This document shows, piece by piece, positions 53,796-61,543 of a DNA stretch of 64,000 bases. Positions within the stretch are counted from its first letter, which is position 1, and each line of letters begins with the position of its first letter. Where the stretch lies: the NCBI RefSeq assembly GCF_014489475.1, contig NZ_CP060820.1:1178001-1242000 (forward strand), read 5' to 3'. Below the pieces are notes generated by a model. It did not search any database, had not been told where the DNA came from, and saw nothing but the letters and a program-made list of their open reading frames with translations. Source of the DNA: Lysobacter terrestris. Its GTDB lineage: Bacteria > Pseudomonadota > Gammaproteobacteria > Xanthomonadales > Xanthomonadaceae. Position numbers and translations under genes: made by a program.

Positions 53796-53808
53796 CCAGG
53801 GCTACGTC
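53775..53808. repeat. CCTGGGTGCGCTGCGC palindromic repeat, complete
   Basis: The full element CCTGGGTGCGCTGCGCGTGCCAGGGCTAC at the end of copy B. It appears to be the original junction downstream of the TetR gene. Confidence 0.7.
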
Positions 53809-53991
53809 ATGCGGCGACCGCCTCCCCCAAGTCGGGGAATCCCCCAAAGGGAGGATGTCGGCCGTCCGCGTTGTTGCAAGACTCATCGCCTTCTTTTCGG
53901 CGGATTTTTCAGGCCGGCAGAAACTGCCTGCGTCGTCGTGCAGCGACGCCCTGTTCGACTGATCACACAACCCAATGCCACTGGTGAGCCC

Positions 53992-54795
53992 ATGAACATC
54001 ATACGAAACCTCGCGGCCTTCCTTGCCTGCTGTGCAGCTGGCGCGGCGTTTGCCGGCGAAGTCGTCGTTGACGATGGAAGTACCAACTCCCGCAGCATCC
54101 TTGCGCCGGGCGTTCCCGGTACGTTGACGCAGTCGTTCACCGCGGAAGATGCCCGGATCCGTTTCGGCTTCCGCATCCACGACGAACTTGTGGGCTCCCT
54201 CAATGCGAGAGCTCCAATCGTCTACAACCTGTACGCCGGCGAGAACAGCCAAGCCGTCCTCTTGGCAACCCGCACCGTGCACTTGCCGACGGAAATTGAA
54301 CCTGATGACCCGCGCAATATCTTCAACGACTATGGCTTCGTCGAAGCATGGTTCCATGACATAGCTCTTGTCGTAGGGCAGAAGTACACGATGGAAATCG
54401 TCGTCGATCCCGCGGATCCGGTCACTGGCGGCGTGGGGGTATGGACGAGCCTGGTAAACCCCTACGCGGGCGGCCGCTTCTTCTTTTCAAGCGGCGTCAA
54501 CAACGACTTCTTTTCCGAACAGGACATGCTTTTCCGCATGACTCCGGTCACGCTTACTGGCGTAGCTACGGAGCTTTTCAGCGACATGCAGGCGTTCGGC
54601 GGGAGCGTGCGGTATGCAACCCAACACATGTTCGAGAACAACGCCCGTTTCCCCCGGACGCGCTGTGGAAACTACCAGGGGCTGATGAGATTCCTAGAGC
54701 ATTACGCAGCGACAGAAAGGGAGCTGGATGCAGCCACCGCGGCGGACTTCATCTTCCGCTTGGAAATCGTGTCCGATTTGAGCGGATGTCCGTAG
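53992..54795 (+). CDS. Secreted protein of unknown function (267 aa)
   Basis: Exported protein with a signal peptide at 1-21 (AFA before GEV). The mature N-terminal two-thirds is a beta-rich domain ('LTQSFTAEDARIRFGFRIHDELVGSL', 'YTMEIVVDPADPVTGGVGVWTSL') resembling a jelly-roll or choice-of-anchor module. The last 70 residues are helical with Cys residues (TRCGNYQGLMRFLEHY ... LSGCP). GC content seems lower than in neighbours, and the ribosome binding site is weak. No function known. Confidence 0.7.
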   Translation: MNIIRNLAAFLACCAAGAAFAGEVVVDDGSTNSRSILAPGVPGTLTQSFTAEDARIRFGFRIHDELVGSLNARAPIVYNLYAGENSQAVLLATRTVHLPTEIEPDDPRNIFNDYGFVEAWFHDIALVVGQKYTMEIVVDPADPVTGGVGVWTSLVNPYAGGRFFFSSGVNNDFFSEQDMLFRMTPVTLTGVATELFSDMQAFGGSVRYATQHMFENNARFPRTRCGNYQGLMRFLEHYAATERELDAATAADFIFRLEIVSDLSGCP

Positions 54796-54885
54796 CGACG
54801 GAGGGTTGGCAACGAAGTCCATCCATCACGCGAACGCCGCGACGATCGACTGGGTAGCGACGCCCATCTTTTCCACGAGCGCCAC

Positions 54886-54912
54886 GATGGGTTTCGCTTC
54901 GCCCAACCCATC
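54886..54912. repeat. GATGGGTT extragenic palindrome
   Basis: GATGGGTT-TCGCTTCGCCC-AACCCATC, 8-bp perfect arms, followed by CTACG. It differs from the two main repeat families and resembles REP elements of other gammaproteobacteria. It may also terminate the flanking convergent genes. Confidence 0.65.
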
Positions 54913-54932
54913 CTACGAAAGACCGGCACCGC

Positions 54933-55688
54933 CTAGCCCAAGGCGTAGGCGACCTTGGTCCCGGTCACGGTGATCTGCCTGCTGTCCTGCAGGCTCTGCA
55001 CGATGGCCGCCACCGTCTTGTCGTCCAGCGGCGGGGTGAACCACGACTTGATCGACGACTTCAGCGTGGCCAGCTTCGCCGGCTTGCTCGACTTCTTCAG
55101 GCGATCCACCACCTGCGGCACGCGCTGCTGCGTCGTCATCGCCTTGGGGACGGTCCTGGTCGCGGGCGCGGCGCCGTTGGCTTCCGGCAGCACCGTCACG
55201 CTGACGTTCTTCGCCGACTTCTTCGTCGCGGTCTTGCCCGGCACCTTGGCCGGGGCGACGGCCTTCTTCGCTGCGGCGACGGGTTTCACTGCAACTGCAG
55301 GCTTCGCGACCGCCACCGGCGCGGCGGCGGCACTGCCGGGAATCTCGGCCAGGCGGCGGCAGCTGATGCCCAGGCCGTTGAGGTGGCGCACCAGCGGGTC
55401 GAAGCCCTTGTCCTTGGAGATGATGGTGAACGCCGCGCCGGGCTCGGCGGCGGCGAGGCGGCCGATGTAGAACGCGATGTGGAAGTCGACCGCATCCGGC
55501 CCGCTACCCGTGATCGGGATGTACTGCGCATCCGCGCCGAACGGCTGCAGCGCCTGCACCAGCTCCAGCATCAGCTTGGTCTGGTGCTGGCCGAGGAACA
55601 CCTTGATCCGCGCGGCACCCGGCTGCAGGCGGTCCAGCGCCTTGGGCTGGACGTTCTCGAAGTCGATCAGGAAGTACGGCTTGCTCAT
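54933..55688 (-). CDS. PIN/NYN-like nuclease-domain protein with C-terminal winged helix
   Basis: A 251-residue protein. The N-terminal domain (1-125) begins 'KPYFLIDFENVQPKALDRL', matches PIN-like/NYN RNase folds (first-strand Asp, then 'GSGPDAVDFHIAFYIG' and 'TIISKDKGFDPLVRHL'), and keeps several acidic metal ligands. A Lys/Ala/Pro-rich linker (about 138-200) follows, then a 50-residue helical C-terminus (LKSSIKSWFTPPLDDKTVAAIVQSL) resembling a winged-helix or LOTUS-type RNA-binding module. Family known for RNA cleavage; the specific target is not. Start at 55688 by homology of the first strand. Confidence 0.82.
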   Translation of the reverse strand: MSKPYFLIDFENVQPKALDRLQPGAARIKVFLGQHQTKLMLELVQALQPFGADAQYIPITGSGPDAVDFHIAFYIGRLAAAEPGAAFTIISKDKGFDPLVRHLNGLGISCRRLAEIPGSAAAAPVAVAKPAVAVKPVAAAKKAVAPAKVPGKTATKKSAKNVSVTVLPEANGAAPATRTVPKAMTTQQRVPQVVDRLKKSSKPAKLATLKSSIKSWFTPPLDDKTVAAIVQSLQDSRQITVTGTKVAYALG

Positions 55689-55749
55689 GCGACGTCTCCG
55701 GTGGTCTTCGTGCGCTGGCGCCGCGAGGTGATCGCAGCGTTGGATGTTT

Positions 55750-55980
55750 CCTTCTCCCCGCAAAGCGGGGAGAAGGTCGAAGCGGGCGATAACCCGCTGA
55801 GGGGAGGGCGGATGAGGGGCGCTTTTGCCTGAGCGCGCACGTCCCCTCACCCTGCATCGCTACGCGATGCGGTCCCTCGCTCTGCCCCCGGCCCTTGCGC
55901 ATGGCGCAATGGCGTTCAGTCGGGCGTGCGCCATGGCGCACAAGCGCCCGCCTTCACCCCGCAAGCGGGGCGAGGGTTAA
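55750..55980. repeat. Large cluster of extragenic palindromes
   Basis: A 310-bp gap with two palindromes of the CCTTCTCCCCGC/GCGGGGAGAAGG type (55751-55777 and a degenerate one at 55954-55976). Between them are the companions 'CTTTTGCCTG', 'CCCCTCACC' and inverted 'GCGCATGGCGC'. It is almost the mirror image of the cluster at 39.8-39.9 kb. Confidence 0.75.
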
Positions 55981-55998
55981 CGCCCGCTCCCACGCACA

Positions 55999-56553
55999 TC
56001 ACCAGACCAGATCGTCCGGCACCTTGAACTGCGCGTAATACGCATCGTCTTCGGAGGTGGTCGCGGCGGGTTCGCTGCCGGGTTCCTGGCCATGGTCGAG
56101 CACGATCATGCTTGCGTCGCGTTCGCGCACCTTTTCGGCGGCGGCGCGCGGCAACAGCTCGAAGCGTTCGTCCAGGCGGACGATCACCAGCGCGCCGGCC
56201 GACAGCTTCTTGCGCAGGTCGTCGTTGACCAGCACGGTGCGGATGGCGCCGTCCGCGGTGAAGCGGTACTCGCTCTCGCCCGCGCGCGGCACCTTGCGGT
56301 CCTCGATGATCTGCCGCGCCTGCGCGCGCAGTTCGGCGTTGCGCGCCTGCGCCTTGCGCTCGGCGGACAATGCGCGGTCGCGCTCGGCCTTCTCGGCGCG
56401 GGCGCGCTCGGCGTCCAGCTGGATCTCGTTGGGCGTGGCCGGCCCCTTGCCCTGCCGCGCCTTGTTCTGCGCGTGCGCCACCTCGGCGACCTTGGATTTC
56501 TTGACCAGGCCCGCCTTGAGCAGTTGTTCCTGGAGCGGATTCGCCTTCGCCAT
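55999..56553 (-). CDS. DUF2058 protein
   Basis: A 184-residue basic protein of DUF2058 (YaiL-like). Hallmarks are the start 'MAKANPLQEQLLKAGLVKKSKVAEV' and a charged coiled coil (about 50-105), then a small beta domain ('YRFTADGAIRTVLVNDDLRKKLSAGALVIVRLDERFELLP'). Function unknown; the family is thought to be nucleoid- or ribosome-associated, which is uncertain. Divergent from the YgjP-like gene with 73 bp between starts. Confidence 0.9.
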   Translation of the reverse strand: MAKANPLQEQLLKAGLVKKSKVAEVAHAQNKARQGKGPATPNEIQLDAERARAEKAERDRALSAERKAQARNAELRAQARQIIEDRKVPRAGESEYRFTADGAIRTVLVNDDLRKKLSAGALVIVRLDERFELLPRAAAEKVRERDASMIVLDHGQEPGSEPAATTSEDDAYYAQFKVPDDLVW

Positions 56554-56626
56554 ATCGCGGTTTCGTGCCGGGGATTTCCGGCCCATGATACCGGCCGTTC
56601 CGCCACCCGTTCCGCCCGCGCTCCCG

Positions 56627-57124
56627 ATGCAGACCCTGAAGTACCTCACCGGCTACCCATCGCACCTGCAGGCACGGGTGCGCGAGTTGATCGAACAGGA
56701 TCGGCTGGGCGCGCTGCTGGCCGACAAGTACGCCCAGCCGCACGCGGTGCGCAACGACGGCCAGCTGTACGACTACGTGCAGGCGCTCAAGGACCGGCAC
56801 CTGCGCAAGTCGGTGCCGCTGGGCAAGGTGCTCTACGACAACCGCCTGCAGGTGGTGAAGCACGCGCTCGGCACGCACACGGCGATCTCGCGCGTGCACG
56901 GCGACCGGCTCAAAGCCAGCCGCGAGATCCGCATCGCCAGCGTGTTCCGCGATGCGCCCGCCGAATTCCTGAAGATGATCGTGGTGCACGAACTGGCGCA
57001 CCTGAAGGAAGCCGAGCACAACAAGGCCTTCTACCAGCTGTGCACGCACATGGAACCCGACTACCACCAGTTGGAGTTCGACCTGCGCCTGTACCTGACG
57101 CAGCTCGAGATCGGGCCGCGCTAG
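56627..57124 (+). CDS. YgjP-like metallopeptidase-domain protein
   Basis: A 165-residue protein with the zinc motif HELAHLKEAEH (about residues 125-135) followed by 'NKAFYQLCTHMEPDYHQLEFDLRLYL', as in the YgjP/SprT-like gluzincin family. A preceding basic domain may bind nucleic acid or its target. The ATG at 56627 is preferred; an upstream ATG at 56586 would add a Pro-rich stretch. It is cytoplasmic. Substrate unknown. Confidence 0.85.
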   Translation: MQTLKYLTGYPSHLQARVRELIEQDRLGALLADKYAQPHAVRNDGQLYDYVQALKDRHLRKSVPLGKVLYDNRLQVVKHALGTHTAISRVHGDRLKASREIRIASVFRDAPAEFLKMIVVHELAHLKEAEHNKAFYQLCTHMEPDYHQLEFDLRLYLTQLEIGPR

Positions 57125-57276
57125 CGTTTCGCCCTGCCCGATCGCCGTCGTCCTAGCGGCGGAGACCGGGCGATGCTTCAGTGCACACGCCACGGGGACG
57201 ACGCGACGGGGAGCCGACTCGGCACCGCACGTGCAGTCGCCGGGAAGGCCTCCTCCACGCACCGCACACGCTCACC

Positions 57277-57918
57277 ATGACCGCATCCCACGTCGATCCA
57301 GCGCTCGTTTTCGCCTGGCAAACCGCGCATTCCATCGCCCGCGGCGCCCCACCTCCGGTCCACGATCGCGGCGGCTTCCGGGTGGACACGCACTCGGAGA
57401 AGGAAGCGACACGTTGGGTATTCCCGCGGCCGTGCGATGGCTTACGCGCCATCGCACACGCCATCACGGCGTCACGCCATTACCTGAAGTTGTGCGGCAC
57501 GGATGAGGAGCTGCGAGATGCCCTGCCGGCCCGCTGGGAGGTCCAGCCCGCGAACCACTTCATGATCGCAACCGCGGCCAGCGGCGAAACCAGGCCCCTG
57601 CCCGATGGCTACCGGATGGAACTGCACCACGCCGGGCCCGTCACCCGGGCCAGCATCATCGCGCCCGATGGCGGGCTGGCCGCGAGCGGCTGCGCGGCGG
57701 AAACCGCGGGTGTCTTCATCTACGACCGCATCGAAACCGCGCCGGATCACCGGCGCAAAGGCCTGGGTGTCGCGGTGATGGCCGCGCTCGGGGCCGCGAG
57801 AAGGTCGCACGCAAGTCCACAGCTGCTGGTCGCGACCGCAGACGGCCGCAGCCTCTATGCACGCCTGGGCTGGACGGTGCTGGCGCCATTCGCTACGGCG
57901 GCAATTCCGGAACGCTGA
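57277..57918 (+). CDS. GNAT-family acetyltransferase-like protein
   Basis: A 213-residue protein whose C-terminal half carries the GNAT acetyl-CoA motif 'RRKGLGVAVMAAL' (about 171-183), preceded by the typical 'VFIYDRIETAPDH' beta strand. The N-terminal half is unlike standard GNATs and may set substrate choice. No signal peptide. It converges on the gene at 57921 with two bases between stops. Target unknown. Confidence 0.85.
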   Translation: MTASHVDPALVFAWQTAHSIARGAPPPVHDRGGFRVDTHSEKEATRWVFPRPCDGLRAIAHAITASRHYLKLCGTDEELRDALPARWEVQPANHFMIATAASGETRPLPDGYRMELHHAGPVTRASIIAPDGGLAASGCAAETAGVFIYDRIETAPDHRRKGLGVAVMAALGAARRSHASPQLLVATADGRSLYARLGWTVLAPFATAAIPER

Positions 57919-57920
57919 GC

Positions 57921-58247
57921 CTATCCGCGCGCTGATTCGATCCAGGGCTCGCCCGGCCCGGCGCGATTCCACTGCCGCCAGCCGTGGCGATAGGCGGACT
58001 GGATGTACGGGCCACGCAGCACGCGCGCGGTGCCATCGGTGCCGGTGTCGTCACCGAGCAGGTAGGCGACCTCGGCCCAGTCGGCGAGGCCGGCGCCGGC
58101 CACGAAGCGCAGCTCGCCGTCGGCAAGCGCGGCCGCAGCCTCGAGCGAGGCCGCGCGCACCAGGAAGCAGGTGTCGTGGCCATTCGGCCCGCCGGTATGC
58201 GGGTCGTCGGACGGATTGCCCCAGCGGATGACTTCGTACAGATGCAT
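57921..58247 (-). CDS. Small hypothetical protein (108 aa)
   Basis: A 108-residue cytoplasmic protein beginning MHLYEVIRWGNPSDDPHTGGPNGHDT, with 'TCFLVRAASLEAAAALADGEL' and an aromatic C-terminus 'YIQSAYRHGWRQWNRAGPGEPWI'. The His/Trp/Tyr content suggests a small ligand- or nucleotide-binding domain, but I recognise no family. The start is just downstream of the yaeQ stop on the same strand (12 bp), so it is probably in the yaeQ operon. Confidence 0.7.
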   Translation of the reverse strand: MHLYEVIRWGNPSDDPHTGGPNGHDTCFLVRAASLEAAAALADGELRFVAGAGLADWAEVAYLLGDDTGTDGTARVLRGPYIQSAYRHGWRQWNRAGPGEPWIESARG

Positions 58248-58258
58248 CCGGTTTTTCG

Positions 58259-58810
58259 TCAGGCCGCTTCCGGCGCCATCCGCACCAACGGCCGCATCGC
58301 CACCGTGCGGTCGGTGTCCATCAGCTGCAGCTCGCCGTCCTGGATCATCGCGGTCAGGCGCATGCCGCGCGCCAGCAGCGCGGTGGCGGCCTGCACGTCG
58401 GCGGGCGCGAGTTCGAGCACGGTGAGGTTGCGCAGGCGCGCCAGCGCGGCGGCGTTGCGCTTCCACCACGCCTCCGCGGCGTTGCCGCCGTAACCGACCA
58501 CCACCACGTCGCGCGAACGCCCGCTGGCCTTGCGCAGGCGCGACTCGTCGGGCTGGCCCAGTTCGATCCACAGCTCGATCTCGTCGCTGTAACTGCGCTT
58601 CCACAGCGCCGGCTCGTCCTCGTCGCTGAGGCCGCGGCCGAACGCCAGGCGCTCGTCGGCGAACAACGCGAACGCCAGCAGCCGCACCATCAAGCGCTCG
58701 TCGGTTTCGGAAGGATGCTGCGCCAGGGTGAGGTTGTGCGACGCGTAGTAATGCCGGTCCAGATCGGTGACCTGGAGCTCGGCCTTGTAGACGGTGGCGT
58801 TGGAGGCCAT
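58259..58810 (-). CDS. yaeQ: YaeQ-family protein
   Basis: A 183-residue YaeQ protein, of the PD-(D/E)XK nuclease-like fold. Typical segments are 'KAELQVTDLDRHYYASHNLTLAQHPSETDERLMVRLLAFALF', 'ELWIELGQPDESRLRKASGRS' and 'LELAPADVQAATALLARGMRL'. The ordered acidic residues of the nuclease core are present in part. Enterobacterial YaeQ is linked to haemolysin expression; the function here is not established. It lies immediately upstream of the 108-aa gene. Confidence 0.92.
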   Translation of the reverse strand: MASNATVYKAELQVTDLDRHYYASHNLTLAQHPSETDERLMVRLLAFALFADERLAFGRGLSDEDEPALWKRSYSDEIELWIELGQPDESRLRKASGRSRDVVVVGYGGNAAEAWWKRNAAALARLRNLTVLELAPADVQAATALLARGMRLTAMIQDGELQLMDTDRTVAMRPLVRMAPEAA

Positions 58811-59190
58811 GCGGATGCCCTGCTGGCGAGGCCGTGGGGCGTCGCGGGAATGGAGGTTGGGGCGGGCATTCTAGGCGCGAATCGCTGACGGAGCCGTCGC
58901 GGCCGCGATTCAAGCCGCCGCTGCCTCGGGCTGGGCGCCCATGCGGGCATCCGCACCGATGCGTCGTACCGGCGCCAGGGTCATCGGCGCGATCAGGCCA
59001 TCCACTTGCGTCGCAGGCGACGACGTACAGCGCATCAAGCAATGTGCGCCACGCGACAGGCGCTGTCCTGCCCCTGTAATCAATCGCGTTGCTACGGGCA
59101 GGAGCTTCCCATCGCCGCCCGGCCCATAGCGGACCGCATTCCGGTGATCGCGTAACCCGAGGTTACGCGCCTGCACAAATGGAGGTGTCT
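58811..59190. other. Intergenic region with a leader hairpin, no gene seen
   Basis: A 380-bp gap between yaeQ (minus) and a secreted protein gene (plus). The one clear structure is the inverted repeat at 59149-59169. No other feature is convincing. Confidence 0.5.
59149..59169 (+). promoter_or_regulatory. Perfect 9-bp inverted repeat in the gene leader
   Basis: CGCGTAACC-CGA-GGTTACGCG ends 21 bp before the ATG at 59191. It could be an operator for a dimeric regulator or an RNA hairpin close to the ribosome binding site GGAGGTG. Confidence 0.5.
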
Positions 59191-59544
59191 ATGCGCAAGA
59201 TCATGACTCTGGCCCTGCTCGCGGTGGGTCTCGTAGTGCTGACGGCCAATCCGGCCCAAGCGGCCCCGGTGGAAGCAGTGGTGGCCGCGTGCGACAAGAT
59301 GGATGCCGAGAAGCCAGGAAGTTGCTCGTACACCGTCGACAGCGGCGGCTTGCACGGCTGTACGAAGAACGGTTGCTTCACCTGTCCGGTAGACGGCAGC
59401 CGCCAATGCCACGCCATGCGCACGTCAGGCAAGCGTTCGCACGTCGAGATAGGCAGCGTCCAGATGAAGTGCGAACCCGTGATCAACGGATGGTGCAAGC
59501 AGGCGCTTGAGCCGGAGCCGCCGGCAAAGTCCGCCGGACGTTAG
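59191..59544 (+). CDS. Secreted Cys-rich protein
   Basis: A 117-residue exported protein: signal peptide 1-24 (AQA before APV), then a compact domain with eight cysteines (AACDKM, GSCSYT, HGCTKNGCFTCP, RQCHAM, MKCEPV, NGWCKQ), probably disulfide-bonded in the periplasm. GGAGGTGTCT precedes the ATG at 59191, so I prefer this to the ATG four codons earlier that lies on the ribosome binding site. A hairpin operator-like element lies upstream. No family recognised. Confidence 0.8.
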   Translation: MRKIMTLALLAVGLVVLTANPAQAAPVEAVVAACDKMDAEKPGSCSYTVDSGGLHGCTKNGCFTCPVDGSRQCHAMRTSGKRSHVEIGSVQMKCEPVINGWCKQALEPEPPAKSAGR

Positions 59545-59570
59545 CCGGACCGATTCCACGCCAGAAAACA

Positions 59571-59600
59571 GGGGCGGCTTTGGCCGCCTCTTTCTTTTGC
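59571..59600 (+). terminator. Rho-independent terminator
   Basis: GGCGGC-TTT-GGCCGCC followed by TCTTTCTTTT, just after the Cys-rich protein gene. Confidence 0.7.
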
Positions 59601-59734
59601 TTTTGGCCAGACCAGGGCTGGATGCGCCAACCGGCGCTTTTTCAACCCGCGACGCCGAGCCACGACACGCGTCACGACTCCGCCGCGGAGCGCGCCACTA
59701 CCCTGTGCGCATCCTTCCGTCCCGAGACGCCCCG

Positions 59735-59920
59735 ATGAAATACCTGCTCGCCGCCCTGCTCGTCCTGCCGCTCACCGCCTGTGAACTGGTGCCGGTGGCA
59801 CTGGGCGGCCCGCCCGGCAAGGAGCTGGTCTGCCACAAGGGCAAGAAGACGCTGGAACTGCCGCGTGATGCCATCGGCGCCCACCTCGACCACGGCGACC
59901 GCCGGGGACCGTGCCGCTGA
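59735..59920 (+). CDS. Small lipoprotein with a CHKGK/HLDHGD tail
   Basis: A 61-residue lipoprotein (lipobox LPLTAC, Cys16). The mature peptide is short and ends with 'VCHKGKKTLELPRDAIGAHLDHGDRRGPC', a motif seen at the C-terminus of many bacterial exported proteins (Cys...HLxHGDxxGxC), thought to be a small folded or binding unit. Outer or inner membrane anchored. Followed by a strong terminator. Confidence 0.8.
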   Translation: MKYLLAALLVLPLTACELVPVALGGPPGKELVCHKGKKTLELPRDAIGAHLDHGDRRGPCR

Positions 59921-59982
59921 GCACGAGCGCGCGGCGTTGCCGTCAGGCCTGAGGCCAGGCGGCCACAGACAACAGGCAACAG

Positions 59983-60016
59983 GGAAACGGCCGGGGCAAC
60001 CCGGCCGTTTCTTTTT
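59983..60016 (+). terminator. Rho-independent terminator
   Basis: GAAACGGCCGG / CCGGCCGTTTC with a short loop, then TTTTTAT; the lipoprotein gene ends 63 bp upstream. Confidence 0.9.
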
Positions 60017-60163
60017 ATCGCGAAGGGAAAGACGCGGCCGCCGTAGGAAAAGTCCTACCCCACCCCGCGGCCTTCGCCGACAGACACGCGCGCGGCGCTC
60101 CGTGACCCTGTGTCCGCCCGCACCCCGCGGGCCTTACATCCACACAGCAAACGGAGCTTGCCC

Positions 60164-60618
60164 ATGCAGAACCTGATTTCGTTGAGCAGGACCTCGCCGA
60201 CTTCGACGACGCCCTTGCCACCATGCGCCGCGTGTTCGCGCCCTTCGTCGCGCTGCAACCCGACGACCGCGTCGAGCTGAAGAAGATGGGCCCCAAGTCG
60301 CGCGACTTCTGCGAGCAGGCGCTGACCCTGCTGGCGAACAACCCGCAGATCGTGCCGCCGAGCCTGGGCCTGGCCGAAGCGCTGGCCGACCGCACCGCGC
60401 TGGAGCAGCTGCGCCCGCGCCTGCAGCAGTTGCGCCAGCTGGTCGAGAAGGCCGACGACACCGAGATGGCCCTGGGCAGCGACATGATGGCCGTCGCCCT
60501 GGAGGGCTACCGCCTGCTGGAAGTGTCCGGCAAGGGCGAAGCGCTCAAGAGCGCGCGGCGCGAGTTGTCGGCGCGCTTCGCCCGCAAGCGCCGCGTGGCG
60601 GAGGCCGAGCCGGCCTGA
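60164..60618 (+). pseudogene. Frameshifted conserved hypothetical gene
   Basis: A conserved cytoplasmic protein: 'ALATMRRVFAPFVALQPDDRVELKKMGPKSRDF' then a helical 'QQLRQLVEKADDTEMALGSDMMAVALEGYRLL', a pattern I know from small bacterial proteins of unknown function that start MQ/ENLI. The only good start (ATG 60164, with GGAG) reads MQNLISLS and then leaves frame, while the homologous frame continues as EQDLADFDDALATM from 60184. Restoring 4 bases (a second GAGC) at 60184 joins the two. Either a real -4 frameshift or a sequencing error; the downstream frame alone is open from an internal ATG at 60223. Confidence 0.7.
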
Positions 60619-60659
60619 CCGGCGAGGTGCCATAACGCTCCGGCACCTGCCGGAGTGAG

Positions 60660-60694
60660 AACCGGCGGAGAGGGCGACCTCTCCGCCGGTTTTT
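60660..60694 (+). terminator. Rho-independent terminator
   Basis: AACCGGCGGAGAGG-GCGA-CCTCTCCGCCGGTTTTTG: a long perfect stem with a T-run. It ends the frameshifted gene and precedes the repeat array. Confidence 0.95.
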
Positions 60695-60729
60695 GTTTGT
60701 GGGTCGGCCCCGAGGGTTGGACCCCAAAG

Positions 60730-61011
60730 GGTCGACGGTTGGACCTCGGGAGGTCGAAGCCTGGACCTCCCGGGGTCGAAGCTCCGGGCTTTGAGGTCCA
60801 AGGCCGGACCTTGGGAGGTCCAGGCTCCGGGCTTTGAGGTCGAAGCCTGGAGCTTCCGAGGTCGACGCTTCGAGCTCATGGGGTCCAAGGTTCGACCTGG
60901 GGAGGTGGAAGCTTCGACCTCCAAGCTCGAAGCGTGGAGCTGTCGGGGTCGACGCTTCGCGCCCGGAGCTTGAAGCCTGCACCTGATGGGGTCCAAGCCC
61001 GACTGCGCGAC
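60730..61011. repeat. Degenerate tandem array of 13 units, 21-22 bp each
   Basis: Thirteen anchors of the form GGTCGAAGC (variants GGTCCAAGG, GGTGGAAGC, GCTCGAAGC) start at 60730, 60752, 60774, 60795, 60817, 60838, 60860, 60882, 60904, 60925, 60947, 60968 and 60990: spacings are 22 or 21 throughout, averaging 21.7. Between anchors runs a variable block often GGACCT or GGAGCT. All six frames are open for long stretches, but no ribosome binding site or gene is convincing. Lies between a terminator and a secreted protein gene. Confidence 0.85.
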
Positions 61012-61153
61012 CAAGTTCGGCGCCAGTTCGGGCCTTGGACTTTGCGGCTTCTGGCATTCCCATGCTGCGTCGCGGCGGCTTCAGCGATTCACTGTCGGCA
61101 GCAACTGCACGGTGATACCGTCGAGTCGTCACGGAGGACGCGGGGGGTGTCCA

Positions 61154-61489
61154 GTGCTGACGACGCCACGCGTCCTGCTGTGGGGCGCATCACTCATTGC
61201 TTGCGGATCGGCCTACGCCCATGGCGGCGGGCTCGACGCGAACGGCTGCCATCACGACCGCAAGCACGGTGGCTATCACTGTCACCGCGGCAGCGCGCCA
61301 CGCGCGCCTACACCGAACTTCGCGCCCACGCCGATGCCGCGCCAACGGCTGCGCGGCGACGACAACGATTCCATCTCCTACGCCAACTGCAGCGCCGCCC
61401 GCGCGGCGGGTGCGGCGCCGGTGCGGCGTGGCGATCCCGGGTATGGGCGGCATTTGGATCGGGATGGGGATGGGGTGGGGTGTGAGTGA
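61154..61489 (+). CDS. Secreted protein with YHCH-type motif and Excalibur domain
   Basis: A 111-residue exported protein starting at a GTG (61154) preceded by GGGGGG. After the signal peptide (residues 1-21, AYA before HGG) comes 'HGGGLDANGCHHDRKHGGYHCHRG', a Cys/His motif common in small bacterial exported proteins that probably binds zinc or calcium. The C-terminus, 'NCSAARAAGAAPVRRGDPGYG' and 'DRDGDGVGCE', is an Excalibur calcium-binding domain with the DxDGDGxxCE signature. The protein may bind Ca2+ in the envelope. Start codon choice is the main uncertainty. Confidence 0.8.
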   Translation: MLTTPRVLLWGASLIACGSAYAHGGGLDANGCHHDRKHGGYHCHRGSAPRAPTPNFAPTPMPRQRLRGDDNDSISYANCSAARAAGAAPVRRGDPGYGRHLDRDGDGVGCE

Positions 61490-61543
61490 TGGCACCCTGA
61501 CCTCTGTTTCGAGTGCCAGCAATTTTTACTAGGAGATAGCACC

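Noticed and set aside
60730-61011. CRISPR-like array
   Set aside because: Units are degenerate along their whole length, and no conserved repeat alternates with variable spacers of constant length.
60655-61485. Open frames across the phased repeat array
   Set aside because: All are low-complexity products of the 21-22 bp units, with no ribosome binding site; the real gene begins at about 61154.
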